A stretch of 64,000 nt of DNA from Caldilineaceae bacterium (GTDB taxonomy: Bacteria; Chloroflexota; Anaerolineae; Caldilineales; Caldilineaceae): assembly GCA_020634755.1 (NCBI GenBank), contig JACKBC010000039.1, forward strand, positions 4,534 through 68,533, read 5' to 3'. The notes beneath the pieces were generated by a model. It did no database searches, was not told the DNA's origin, and saw nothing but the letters and a program-made list of their open reading frames with translations. Position 1 is the stretch's first letter; each line of letters opens with the position of its first letter. Shown piece after piece: positions 44,606-53,058 of this stretch. A program made the translations under genes and the position numbers.

Positions 44606-44635
44606 CGGAGCCTCTCCCATTTCTTTGGGTCGCTC

Positions 44636-44680
44636 AAAGAGAGATTCACAGGACACAGAACGAACTGTGAATCTCTCTTT
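44636..44680. terminator. 16-bp perfect inverted repeat between ilvD and mazF-like gene
   Basis: AAAGAGAGATTCACAG (44636-44651) is the exact complement of 44665-44680, with a 13-base loop. On the minus strand it lies past the ilvD stop (44797), 30 bases before the mazF-like start. It might terminate ilvD, or act as a site for control of the toxin. Confidence 0.55.
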
Positions 44681-44796
44681 GGTATTCCGCATCACAACCC
44701 CTACAATAGCGCCACGGGTGACGCATGGTGGCACAACTCGATTCATAAGGCTGAACTGACTGATAGCGTCAGTCGCCCTTGGGATGGCCGTAAAAC

Positions 44797-46653
44797 TTAA
44801 TGGCCGTTCTTGGCATGGACCGGGCGCAACTGGCTCAGATCGCGCACGGCGCCTTTGGCGGCACTGGTCACGGTCAAGCTGTATGCTTCCAGCGCGCGCG
44901 AGACCAGGCGCGGCCGTTCGCCAGGCGTCCATGCATCAGCGCCCTTGGCTTCCATTTTACGACGCCGTTCGGCCAACTCTTCATTTGAAAGCTTGACGTT
45001 GAGCGTGCGTTCGTGAATGTTAATGGCAATGGTGTCGCCCTCTTCAACCAGCCCAATGGCGCCACCCTCGGCTGCTTCCGGCGAAATGTGGCCAATGCTC
45101 AAGCCGGACGTACCGCCGCTAAAGCGGCCATCGGTAATGAGCGCACAGGCTTTCCCCAAATGCTTGGCCTTAATGTAAGAGGTGGGGTACAACATCTCCT
45201 GCATACCAGGTCCGCCTTTGGGTCCTTCATAACGAATCACCACCACATCACCCTCTTTGATTTTGTCGTTCAAAATCCCTTCACAAGCGGCGTCCTGCGA
45301 ATGGAAGATGCGCGCCGGCCCCTCAAAGATCCAAACGCTTTCGTCTACGCCCGCCGCTTTGACAATGCAGCCATCCTCGGCAATATTGCCGTAGAGCACA
45401 CAGAGGCCCCCATCCTGCGTATAGGCGTATTCGGGGGAACGGATACAGCCGGCCGCTGGATCGATGTCCAGCTCTTTGTACATGCTGCTTTGCGAGAAAG
45501 CTTGCGTGGTGCGCACGCCGCCGGGCGCCGCCTTGAAAAATTCCTCGGCTTCCGGGTTGGGATCGGTGCGAATGCTATAGGCCTGGATCTGTTCCCCCAT
45601 TGTGGCGCCAGAAATCGTTTGGCTTTCCAAGTTGAGCACATCCCGTTCGGCCAGCATTTCCATAATGGCCATAATGCCGCCGGCGCGATGGACATCCTCC
45701 ACGTGGAAATGGGAGGACGGGGCCACTTTGCAGAGCGTGGGCACGTAGCGCGAAATATCGTCAATGTCCTGCATGGTAAAGTCGACGCCGGCTTCGTGGG
45801 CAATGGCCAGAATGTGCAGCACGGTGTTGGTCGAGCCGCCCATGGCAATGTCCAGCGACATGGCGTTTTTGAACGCATCGAACGTGGCCACAGAGCGCGG
45901 CAAAACAGAATCATCGCCATCAAAATAGTATTGCTTGGCCATCTCCACAATGCGCTTTGCGGAGCGCTCAAAGACGTTCCAGCGGTTGGCGTGGGTGGCC
46001 ACAATGGTGCCGTTGCCGGGCAGCGCCAGCCCCAACGCTTCGTTGAGGCAGTTCATGCTGTTGGCCGTAAACATGCCCGAGCAGGAGCCGCACGTGGGGC
46101 AGGCCAGCCGCTCCATCTCCAGCAGCCGCTCGTCGGAAACGCTGCTGTCGCCCGCTGCAATCATGGGGTCGATGAGGTCCAATTTCTGATCGCCACTGAC
46201 GCCGGCTTCCATGGGGCCGCCGGAAACAAAGATAGTGGGGATGTTAAGCCGCATGGCCGCCATCAACATACCGGGCGTAATTTTGTCGCAGTTGCTAATG
46301 CAGATCATGGCGTCGGCGCAGTGGGCGTTGACCATATATTCCACCGAGTCCGCAATCAGATCGCGGCTGGGCAGCGAGTAGAGCATGCCGTCATGGCCCA
46401 TGGCAATGCCATCATCCACGGCAATGGTGTTAAATTCAACGCCATAGCCGCCATTGGCGTCGATGACCTTTTTAACCTTTTGCCCAATATCGTGCAGATG
46501 GACGTGGCCGGGCACAAATTGGGTAAACGAGTTGGCAATGGCAATAATCGGCTTGCGAAAATCGCCATCGTTCATGCCGGTGGCGCGCCACAGCGCGCGG
46601 GCGCCCGCCATATTCCGGCCTTGGGTGGTGGTACTGCTTCTCAGTTTTGCCAC
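44797..46653 (-). CDS. ilvD: Dihydroxy-acid dehydratase
   Basis: A 618-residue IlvD with the whole family length. It dehydrates 2,3-dihydroxy acids in valine, leucine and isoleucine synthesis using an iron-sulfur cluster. Cluster Cys lie in ISNCDKITPGM and CPTCGSCSGMFTANSMNCLNEA. DGRFSGGTSGLSIGHISPEAAEGG is the catalytic C-terminal block. AAGGAGGAAT precedes the ATG at 46653. It is flanked downstream by mazF and upstream by a divergent-looking TetR gene in the same direction. No other ilv genes are nearby, so it is a stand-alone biosynthetic gene. Confidence 0.96.
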   Translation of the reverse strand: MAKLRSSTTTQGRNMAGARALWRATGMNDGDFRKPIIAIANSFTQFVPGHVHLHDIGQKVKKVIDANGGYGVEFNTIAVDDGIAMGHDGMLYSLPSRDLIADSVEYMVNAHCADAMICISNCDKITPGMLMAAMRLNIPTIFVSGGPMEAGVSGDQKLDLIDPMIAAGDSSVSDERLLEMERLACPTCGSCSGMFTANSMNCLNEALGLALPGNGTIVATHANRWNVFERSAKRIVEMAKQYYFDGDDSVLPRSVATFDAFKNAMSLDIAMGGSTNTVLHILAIAHEAGVDFTMQDIDDISRYVPTLCKVAPSSHFHVEDVHRAGGIMAIMEMLAERDVLNLESQTISGATMGEQIQAYSIRTDPNPEAEEFFKAAPGGVRTTQAFSQSSMYKELDIDPAAGCIRSPEYAYTQDGGLCVLYGNIAEDGCIVKAAGVDESVWIFEGPARIFHSQDAACEGILNDKIKEGDVVVIRYEGPKGGPGMQEMLYPTSYIKAKHLGKACALITDGRFSGGTSGLSIGHISPEAAEGGAIGLVEEGDTIAINIHERTLNVKLSNEELAERRRKMEAKGADAWTPGERPRLVSRALEAYSLTVTSAAKGAVRDLSQLRPVHAKNGH

Positions 46654-46768
46654 AATATTCCTCCTTAGTTCATAAATTCATCACAATTAAAATTGGCTCT
46701 TTTGGATCTCAGAGGGTTGACAAACTGGCCGCATCCAGAAAGGGGACCACACGAGATCCCGTTGAGCC

Positions 46769-47380
46769 TTAAAATTCCAATGGCAGCGTAGATAACAACG
46801 TGTCTATAAAGGCCTCGTCACTTTTGTGGGAGCTCTCTTCGCCAATAAATTGACGCCAGTAGGCGCGCATAAAACAGCTTCCAATCAAAATATCGGCCAC
46901 GGTGCTGGCATCCACTGCGGCATCAATGCGCCCATTTGCCTGTTCAGCTTGCAGATAGCTCGCAATCGCTTCGTTAAATCTGTGGGGACCGGCGCTGCGT
47001 TCTTTGAGCAGAACCCGGTGACGAGCCAACAGCGTGCGATCTGAGAAGAAAGCGGCGCCCATGGGGATCGACTGATCAAAAAAGCGCAAGGCCGCATGAG
47101 CAATATCACACAATGTTGCTCGGACCGTATTGCGTCCAATCTGTTCCGGTAAATGCGCCAACAGCGGCACAAAGGCCGGCAGTTGTTCATTGAGAATGGC
47201 CAGAAAAATCTCTTCTTTTGAGCCAAAGTAGTTATAGAGATTGCCCTCAGAACAGCCGGCGCGACGGGCGATTTCGCGGGTGGTTGCGCGCGTAATCCCC
47301 TTTTGAAACATGATGTCGGCCGCGGCCTGGATAATGCGGGCGCGTGTATCTGTTGGCTGAATGTCGTTTGGCTGGCTCAA
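46769..47380 (-). CDS. TetR/AcrR-family transcriptional regulator
   Basis: A 203-residue regulator. The N-terminal helix-turn-helix has ARIIQAAADIMFQKGITRATTREIARRAGCSEGNLYNYFGSKEEIF, classic TetR. The C-terminal half is an all-helical ligand-binding domain without a recognised ligand. TTG at 47380 with AAAGGAG upstream is preferred over GTG at 47419, which would begin inside the operator palindrome. The 20-bp palindrome at 47404-47423 lies right before it, so autoregulation is likely. A target gene beyond itself is not obvious; the enolase-superfamily gene next to it is transcribed toward it. Confidence 0.88.
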   Translation of the reverse strand: MSQPNDIQPTDTRARIIQAAADIMFQKGITRATTREIARRAGCSEGNLYNYFGSKEEIFLAILNEQLPAFVPLLAHLPEQIGRNTVRATLCDIAHAALRFFDQSIPMGAAFFSDRTLLARHRVLLKERSAGPHRFNEAIASYLQAEQANGRIDAAVDASTVADILIGSCFMRAYWRQFIGEESSHKSDEAFIDTLLSTLPLEF

Positions 47381-47403
47381 TAGATATGTGGCTCCTTTTA
47401 AAC

Positions 47404-47423
47404 ATGAGTGAGCGCTCACTCAT
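47404..47423. promoter_or_regulatory. Operator palindrome for the TetR regulator
   Basis: ATGAGTGAGCGCTCACTCAT is a perfect 20-bp palindrome 24 bases upstream of the TTG start. Its TGAGTGA/TCACTCA halves match the style of TetR/AcrR operators. Binding would block the regulator's own promoter. Confidence 0.75.
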
Positions 47424-47875
47424 ATTGTAGGCAAAAACTACATCCTTGTCAAGACTTCATGCGATTGTGCTTACGCAATTGAACCGGTACACCACACTTG
47501 GTCAGTGTGTTGCACCGCTAACAAATAGCTCAAGAAGGTTGGCACAAACGGAAGCGCACGAGGGGAGGCGGAACACGATTGCGCCCCAGAATAGGGCCTC
47601 TCCCGGCTCTGCACTCTTCGAGTGCGCCGCGTGCCTCTCCATATGTGGAGAGGCACAGCTTTTGCGCTGTTGTGAATTAATATAATAGTACTGGTCCCAG
47701 AAGTTTGACTTCTCGGAGAAGTCGAACCTCTATGCTGATGTTAATTTGTAAATCTGCAACAGCGCAAAAGCAGGGAGAGGCGGCACGTCCTTCTCTATCA
47801 GAAACATTGTAATCGCCATAGGCAACAGCCTCGTTCACGCGCCGACGAGTCATATTGGCGCATGAATTGTGCCTC
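47424..47875. other. Intergenic region with multi-stem palindromic element
   Basis: A 450-base gap without a gene. Stems: GCACTC-ttc-GAGTGC (47611-47625); TGCCTCTCCA with TGGAGAGGCA (47632-47641 and 47646-47655); a 15-bp perfect pair GCTTTTGCGCTGTTG (47658-47672) with 47757-47771; and the inner GACTTCTC-G-GAGAAGTC (47707-47723). Together they could fold as a branched element of about 160 bases. Confidence 0.6.
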
Positions 47876-49048
47876 TCACCAATTGGTGTGGCTGCCGTCT
47901 GGCTTGTGGAAGTGGGGCATGTCGGTCAACGAGTGGGCGTGATCGGCCACGGCGTCTTCGTTGAACTCGACGCCCAAGCCCGGCCGTGTGGGCAACGGGA
48001 AGGAAGGGCCGTTGCGCGCCAGCTGCACGGGAAAGAGATCGGGCGCGCTCTCATTGATTCCCGGGTTGATCTCGACCCAGGCGAAATTGTTGACGGCAAA
48101 GCAGAGATGGATCGTGGCCGCCGTGCAGACCGCACCCAGCGGATTGTGCGGCATAATGTCGATGTAGTGCGCCTCGCTCCAGCCGCAGACCTTGTGCGCC
48201 TCGGTCAGCCCGCCAATGTTGCAGACATCGACGCGGCAGAAGTTGGTTAGCCCCTGCTCAATATAGGGCCGGGCCTGCCACTTGCTGGCCCACTCTTCGC
48301 CAATGGCAAAGGGCACGCCGGTCATCTGGCGCAACATGGCGTAGGCTTCGGGCGTCTCATCGCGGATGGGCTCTTCAAGAAAGGCCAGCGAGCCGGTAGG
48401 CGCCTGCTGGCAGAAAGAGGCCGCCTCGGCCACGCTCAACCGGTGGTGATATTCCACCCCCAGCGGAATCGCCTTGTCCAGCTTGGCGCGCAGTTCGGTG
48501 AGCACCTCAACTGTTTCGGCAATGGAAGAGCGCGGTTCAAACATGTTGTCCGGATCGGGGTCGGCGCTGTGCAGCGCCTTGGCCCAGCCGGGAATGGGCG
48601 TGGCCGCACCCAGGCGCAAACAGGGCCAGCCCTGGTCGATGTAGTCCTGGCACTTGGCCAGACAGTCGGGGTCATTCATGGAAAGAGTGGGAAAGCCAAA
48701 GACATGCTCGCGACAGGCGCCGCCCAGCAGCTGATAGACCGGCACGCCCAGCTTCTTGCCGCGGATATCCCACAGCGCAATGTCAATGGCGCTAATGGCG
48801 CCGGTGAGGACGCGGCCACCCTCGTGATAGTTGCTGCGGTAGCACTTCTGCCAAATGTGCTCAATGCGCATGGGGTCCATGCCGATGAGAAAACGGGCAA
48901 AGTGCTGGACGGCCTCGGCTTCGGCCAGCTCGCGCGAAGAGCAGCCCCCTTCGCCCAGACCGTAGATGCCTTCATCGGTCTCTACTTTGACAACAAAGAT
49001 ATCGCGTGCGGCTTTGAGGGGATAACTTTTGATAGCAGTGATCTTCAT
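47876..49048 (-). CDS. Enolase-superfamily dehydratase (mandelate racemase / galactonate dehydratase-like)
   Basis: A 390-residue protein with the MR/MLE capping domain (YGLGEGGCSSRELAEAEA) and a TIM barrel. Metal-site blocks are GVEYHHRLSVAEA, LAFLEEPI and FAIGEEW, and HNPLGAVCTAA holds the catalytic His, as in galactonate or mannonate dehydratases. It would abstract the alpha proton of a sugar acid and eliminate water. The first ligand position reads E-Y-H where D-x-H is usual, which may shift specificity. ATG at 49048 with an AGGAGGCG site. The substrate cannot be assigned by sequence alone. Confidence 0.85.
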   Translation of the reverse strand: MKITAIKSYPLKAARDIFVVKVETDEGIYGLGEGGCSSRELAEAEAVQHFARFLIGMDPMRIEHIWQKCYRSNYHEGGRVLTGAISAIDIALWDIRGKKLGVPVYQLLGGACREHVFGFPTLSMNDPDCLAKCQDYIDQGWPCLRLGAATPIPGWAKALHSADPDPDNMFEPRSSIAETVEVLTELRAKLDKAIPLGVEYHHRLSVAEAASFCQQAPTGSLAFLEEPIRDETPEAYAMLRQMTGVPFAIGEEWASKWQARPYIEQGLTNFCRVDVCNIGGLTEAHKVCGWSEAHYIDIMPHNPLGAVCTAATIHLCFAVNNFAWVEINPGINESAPDLFPVQLARNGPSFPLPTRPGLGVEFNEDAVADHAHSLTDMPHFHKPDGSHTNW

Positions 49049-49373
49049 AGACGGTTCGCCTCCTTTAGATTAGGGTGAGCCTATTGTAAAAGGGTCAACA
49101 TGGCCACAAAGCCAACCCAAGTTGGACACAAAAATCACAAAGCGCTTAGCGCAAAAATTCTGTGTTTTCTGTGTTTTTTTTTGCTATCAATAGCTGGTTG
49201 ACTGACAAATCTTATTCTACCGCCATGAACGCAAAGAAATGCGAAGAAGCTACTTGAGTACCCTTTGCGCATCTGCGCGCCCTTTGCGGTCGAAAAATTA
49301 AATGGGTCCGTCAATCAGCTATCAATAGCCCTTGCCGGAAAATTGTTCGATGATAGTAGCCCTATGATGCGAT
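49049..49373. other. Intergenic region with a 147-bp MITE-like element
   Basis: This gap holds the element at 49183-49329 and, before it, AT-rich stretches of the caaaaatcacaaagc and ctgtgttttctgtg type. No gene was seen. Confidence 0.5.
49183..49329. repeat. 147-bp MITE-like element with 24-bp terminal inverted repeats
   Basis: GCTATCAATAGCTGGTTGAC (from 49183) and the complement of the right end (49306-49329, reading GCTATTGATAGCTGATTGAC) match at 20 of 24 positions. The interior has GAACGCAAAGAAATGCG and TTTGCGCATCTGCGCGCCC stretches. There is no coding capacity. No clear target-site duplication. Confidence 0.6.
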
Positions 49374-50867
49374 TCAGAGCGGATTGTCAAATTGCAGCAC
49401 CCCGTCATCAAAATTAAACGTGGGCAGGAACTCTTTCTCCACATAATAATTTTGGACATTGGTCCACGGCTCGCGGTCGCCCTGTTTGGGCAAACGCCCG
49501 GCGCCGCGGCGCATGTAGCCAGGCGCAAAGTCGGCCGGGTCAATAAAGGGGATGGCCGCCATCTCCTGATCCGCTGGGCGCAGGCGCGGCGTGCACTGGC
49601 GCACCCCCATTTCGTCCATATGATTTAGCAACCGGCAGACAAAATGCGCAATCATGTCAGAGCGCAGCGTCCACGAGGAGCGGATATAGCCAAAAATCCA
49701 GGCCAGATTGGGCACATCCGCCAGCATAATGGCCCGGTACGTCCACGTGTCGGGCAGATGGACGTGGCTGCCATCCACCGCCAATTGGATGTTGCCCAGA
49801 CCACACAGCTCAATGCCCGTGGCGCAGACCACAATATCAGCCGCCAAAACCACCCCCGATTTGAGCCGGATGCCTTCCTCCACAAAACAGTCGATCTCAT
49901 CGGTCACCACCGATGCTTTGCCCGAGCTGATGGCCTGGAAAAAATCGCCATTGGGCAGCAGACACAAGCGCTCTTTCCACGGATTATAGCGCGGGTTAAA
50001 GTGGGTGGCCATGTCGTAATCGGCGGGCAGCAGCGCCGCCGCCATGCCCAACAATTCCTCCCGCACCACGCCGGGCTCGTTGAGGGCGCGCTCGGTAAAG
50101 ACTTGCCCCTCTTTGAGCGATTTGCGGCGCTTGATTTCATAGAGCCATTCGGGCGGCAGATCCAGCGTGCGCAACTCTTGCATGAGCGCATCATCTTCGC
50201 CGCGATTATCCACCGGCAAATAGTAACTGGGCGAACGCTGCAATTGCGTCACATGGCCTACGCGTTTGGCCACCGCCGGCACAATCGTGGCCGCCGTGGC
50301 GCCGGAGCCAATGACCACCATCCGTTTATCGGTGTAGTCCAGCTCTGCGGGCCACTGCTGGGCGTGAAAGATGGAGCCGCTAAAATCTTCCTCACCGGCA
50401 AAAGTGGGGCGATAGCCGCCTTCATAGTTGTAATAGCCCTGGCACATCAAGAGAAAGCGGCCCGCAAAGCGCTGTACTTGCCCATCATCGGTTGCGGCTT
50501 CCACGGTCCACAGCGCATCTGCCGTGGACCAGCACGCACGCAACACGCGCCGGCCAAAACGGATGTGGGGGGCCAGATTGTTTTCGGCGACCACTTCGTG
50601 CAGATAGCCCAGAATTTCGGCGGCGGTGGCAATGGGCTTGCCGTGCCACGGCTTGAAGTCATAGCCGTAGGTAAAGAGATCGCTATCCGAGCGAATCCCG
50701 GGGTAGCGGAAGAGGTCCCACGTGCCGCCAATGGCGTCACGCGCTTCCAGGATGACATACTCTTTATCTGGACATTCGCGCTGCAAATGACAGGCCGCGC
50801 CCAAACCAGAAATGCCGGCGCCGATAATAATGACGTCGCGCTGGTCGATGGCAGAATTTTGGTTCAT
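49374..50867 (-). CDS. Flavin-containing Baeyer-Villiger-type monooxygenase
   Basis: A 497-residue class-B flavoprotein monooxygenase. The FAD motif GAGISGLGAACHLQ is near residue 16, then GGTWDLFRYPGIRSDSDLFTYGY, the type I BVMO fingerprint FSGSIFHAQQWP near residue 165, and the NADPH motif GSGATAATIVP. FAxGxxxC-like CATGIEL follows. It would insert oxygen into ketones or N/S-oxygenate substrates, resembling EthA-like enzymes. The start at 50867 is supported by GCGAGGCAAAG. No partner gene is adjacent, and the substrate is unknown. Confidence 0.9.
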   Translation of the reverse strand: MNQNSAIDQRDVIIIGAGISGLGAACHLQRECPDKEYVILEARDAIGGTWDLFRYPGIRSDSDLFTYGYDFKPWHGKPIATAAEILGYLHEVVAENNLAPHIRFGRRVLRACWSTADALWTVEAATDDGQVQRFAGRFLLMCQGYYNYEGGYRPTFAGEEDFSGSIFHAQQWPAELDYTDKRMVVIGSGATAATIVPAVAKRVGHVTQLQRSPSYYLPVDNRGEDDALMQELRTLDLPPEWLYEIKRRKSLKEGQVFTERALNEPGVVREELLGMAAALLPADYDMATHFNPRYNPWKERLCLLPNGDFFQAISSGKASVVTDEIDCFVEEGIRLKSGVVLAADIVVCATGIELCGLGNIQLAVDGSHVHLPDTWTYRAIMLADVPNLAWIFGYIRSSWTLRSDMIAHFVCRLLNHMDEMGVRQCTPRLRPADQEMAAIPFIDPADFAPGYMRRGAGRLPKQGDREPWTNVQNYYVEKEFLPTFNFDDGVLQFDNPL

Positions 50868-50986
50868 CTTTGCCTCGCTTATATTTTTAGAAATCGAGTT
50901 TTTGACACAAACTCGGCTTCATTTGAGTGCACGTACCCATTTATAGCGCTACCTGCCGGGGAGACGCGCTCCATGCGATACATGAT

Positions 50987-51078
50987 TCACTCACGTTACG
51001 CAGCGACAGCCAGTCTGCTAGAAAGAAACAGGAACGCCGGCGAACCGACTTTCCACTAGGCTTGCGTAACATAAGTGA
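50987..51078 (+). repeat. 92-bp GTTACGCA element, copy 2
   Basis: The left end TCACTCACGTTACGCA (50987-51002) and the complement of the right end (TCACTTATGTTACGCA, ending 51078) differ at two of 16 positions. The centre has GGAACGCCGGCG. It lies upstream of the DUF72 gene in the same orientation as copy 3. Confidence 0.75.
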
Positions 51079-51244
51079 TTCAATTGTACATGGGGAAACA
51101 CGAATGAAGCAATATACGAAACAAAGGGCCGGCGATTTGCTGGGCGAAATGTCATACATCCTGCTGACTACGCCCGCGGAACCACATATGCTATAAGGAA
51201 AAGTCACAATCGGCACAAGTTTCATACACCAAAATGCAAACCCT

Positions 51245-52168
51245 ATGAAGATTCATCTCGGCACCTCATCGTGGAATTTTGACGAATGGCGCGGCGTCTT
51301 TTATCCCGAAAAGATGACCGCCAAAGATTTTCTATCCTATTATGCAGGGACGTTCAACAGCGTGGAAGTCAACACGAGCTTCTATGCCTTGCCGCGCCCG
51401 TCGACTGTGGAAGGCTGGATGCAAAATGTACCGCCGGGCTTTACCTTTTCGCTCAAGCTGCCGCGCGCCATCAGCCACGACAAAAAGTTGGTCCATTGTG
51501 AAGAGGAGACGCTGGCCTTCTTGGAGATTCAGCAGCTGTTGGGCGACATGGCGGGGCCAGGTTTTCTGCAACTGCCGCCCCACTTTACCCGTGAGCGCTT
51601 TGGCAAGGTGCTGGCCGACTATCTGGACTGGCTGGGGACAGAACTGCAAAAAGCGCAGCATGCGCAGATCCAGCTGGCCGTTGAAGTACGCGCGGACGAT
51701 CTGCTGACGCCTGCCTTTGCCAAATTTGTGGCCGAACGCGGTCTGGCCCTGGTGCTGGGCGACCGCATTATCCCAGATGAGCGCCAACCGCCCGGTCCTG
51801 CCGGCAAACTGGCGCCCGACCTGTTTGATGAATGGATGGCGCTCATGGCGGCGGGCGCGGCGCCGGCCTTTACGCTCATCCGCTGGATTGGCGACAACCG
51901 CGACAGCGTATGGACCGGCCCGGAAGATCGCAACCGGAAATTTGTCTTTGCGCGCGACGAACGACTTGATCTGTGGGCGCACCGTCTGGCCGCTTTGCAC
52001 CAGGCGGGCATTGAAATTTTTGGCTACATGCACAACCCATATGAAGGACACGCCCCCATCAGCCTGGAGCGCCTGCGTCGACGGCTTGAACCGCTAATAT
52101 CGCTGCCCGCCTGGCCACCGGAAGGCTGGGTGGATGCCCCTCCCGAACAGCTGCTGCTCTTTGAATAA
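51245..52168 (+). CDS. DUF72 family protein
   Basis: A 307-residue TIM-barrel-like protein of the DUF72/YecE family. The opening KIHLGTSSWNFDEWRGVFYP and the block NSVEVNTSFYALPRPSTVEGWMQN are diagnostic, and GYMHNPYEGHAP forms the C-terminal site. Its biochemical role is not established. The start at 51245 has a weak site (AACCCT). The gene is bracketed by two same-way copies of the 92-bp element, and its stop codon TAA (52166-52168) coincides with the first bases of copy 3. The unit may have moved as a cassette. No other functional clue. Confidence 0.85.
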   Translation: MKIHLGTSSWNFDEWRGVFYPEKMTAKDFLSYYAGTFNSVEVNTSFYALPRPSTVEGWMQNVPPGFTFSLKLPRAISHDKKLVHCEEETLAFLEIQQLLGDMAGPGFLQLPPHFTRERFGKVLADYLDWLGTELQKAQHAQIQLAVEVRADDLLTPAFAKFVAERGLALVLGDRIIPDERQPPGPAGKLAPDLFDEWMALMAAGAAPAFTLIRWIGDNRDSVWTGPEDRNRKFVFARDERLDLWAHRLAALHQAGIEIFGYMHNPYEGHAPISLERLRRRLEPLISLPAWPPEGWVDAPPEQLLLFE

Positions 52169-52257
52169 CTCACGTTACGCAGCGACAGCCAGTCTGCTAG
52201 AGCGAAACAGGAACGTCGACGAGCCGACTTTCCTCCAGACTTGCCTAACATAAGTGA
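52166..52257 (+). repeat. 92-bp GTTACGCA element, copy 3
   Basis: Same length and orientation as copy 2. It runs from TAACTCACGTTACGCA to TTGCCTAACATAAGTGA (one base changed in the right arm) and overlaps the DUF72 stop codon. The interior carries CGTCGACGAGCCGAC. Confidence 0.75.
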
Positions 52258-52263
52258 ATAAAT

Positions 52264-52334
52264 GTACCAACAAAGCCGTCCCCTTCGACGTCCCAAGCAC
52301 GGCTTGGGCGCTCAGGGGACGGCTTTATAGGTAC
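52264..52334. terminator. Branched hairpin between DUF72 and PIG-L genes
   Basis: AAAGCCGTCCCC (52272-52283) is the exact complement of 52315-52326, an inner CCCAAG-cacgg-CTTGGG stem is nested, and outer GTACC/GGTAC ends pair. It probably terminates the convergent DUF72 (plus) and PIG-L (minus) transcripts. Confidence 0.7.
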
Positions 52335-52383
52335 GAATACATTGTAAAACTACACAGGGAATAAAAGCTGAGGCAGATGAAGC

Positions 52384-53058
52384 TTATGCCTGGGGACCAA
52401 CAATAAAGCGTTCCACGCGGTCCAGATAGGACTCGAAATTATCTGTAATTAAGGGCTCTGTCTGTTGCGGCAGGACGATCTTGTGATGCAGGTCAAAAAA
52501 GGTTAACGCCTGCTTTTTCAGCGCATAAAATTCGCCCAAATCCAATTCCATGATTTCGCCTGGAATATCTTCGAATCGCACGTCTCTTTTTAGCTTCAGA
52601 AAATATTCGAAGAGCTTGGCGTCACTGCCCGACTTTTTGAGCGCGGCTTTGGCAATCATATTGGCGGCAGCGTGGTCTGGATGCTCCTCGTACGGATCCG
52701 GCGCATAAATTTCGGCGGGTTGCAATTCGTCTATTAACGATGCCAGTCTGTCGCTTACCGCGTCGACTTGCTTGGAGAGCGTGCCGTCCAGAAAGTCAAA
52801 ATAATGGAGGTAGTTGCTATTGCCGCCCAGAAAGGAGACCGTGCGCTCGGTTTCTTTTTTGCGCAGAGCGGAAACTTCCTGTGGCGAGGGCGAAGTCCCC
52901 GTGCCAAACAGGGCCGCGAACAACATGCTGCCATCGCTTAAAACGGCAATATGCACATCCTCACCCGCTTTGGACTTAATCCCCAGCAGGCCGCCGCAGC
53001 CAAGGGTTTCATCATCAGGATGGGGGGCCACAATGAGAATGGGTTGTTTTGCAGACAT
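52384..53058 (-). CDS. PIG-L family deacetylase (LmbE-like)
   Basis: A 224-residue zinc deacetylase. The signature VAPHPDDETLGCGG (residues 10-23) provides two metal ligands (H and D), and EHPDHAAANMIAKAAL provides the third His. Family members remove acetyl groups from N-acetylglucosamine-type compounds such as GlcNAc-PI, mycothiol or bacillithiol precursors. No glycosyltransferase or ligase gene is near to choose among them. It is stand-alone and convergent with the DUF72 gene. Cytoplasmic, no signal peptide. Confidence 0.88.
   Translation of the reverse strand: MSAKQPILIVAPHPDDETLGCGGLLGIKSKAGEDVHIAVLSDGSMLFAALFGTGTSPSPQEVSALRKKETERTVSFLGGNSNYLHYFDFLDGTLSKQVDAVSDRLASLIDELQPAEIYAPDPYEEHPDHAAANMIAKAALKKSGSDAKLFEYFLKLKRDVRFEDIPGEIMELDLGEFYALKKQALTFFDLHHKIVLPQQTEPLITDNFESYLDRVERFIVGPQA

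Noticed and set aside
44606..44932. N-terminal extension of the MazF-like gene
   Set aside because: It overlaps the end of ilvD and the inverted repeat; the ATG at 44605 has a ribosome site and fits the family's length.
50927..51196. 89-residue frame upstream of DUF72
   Set aside because: It runs through repeat copy 2 and has no conserved features.
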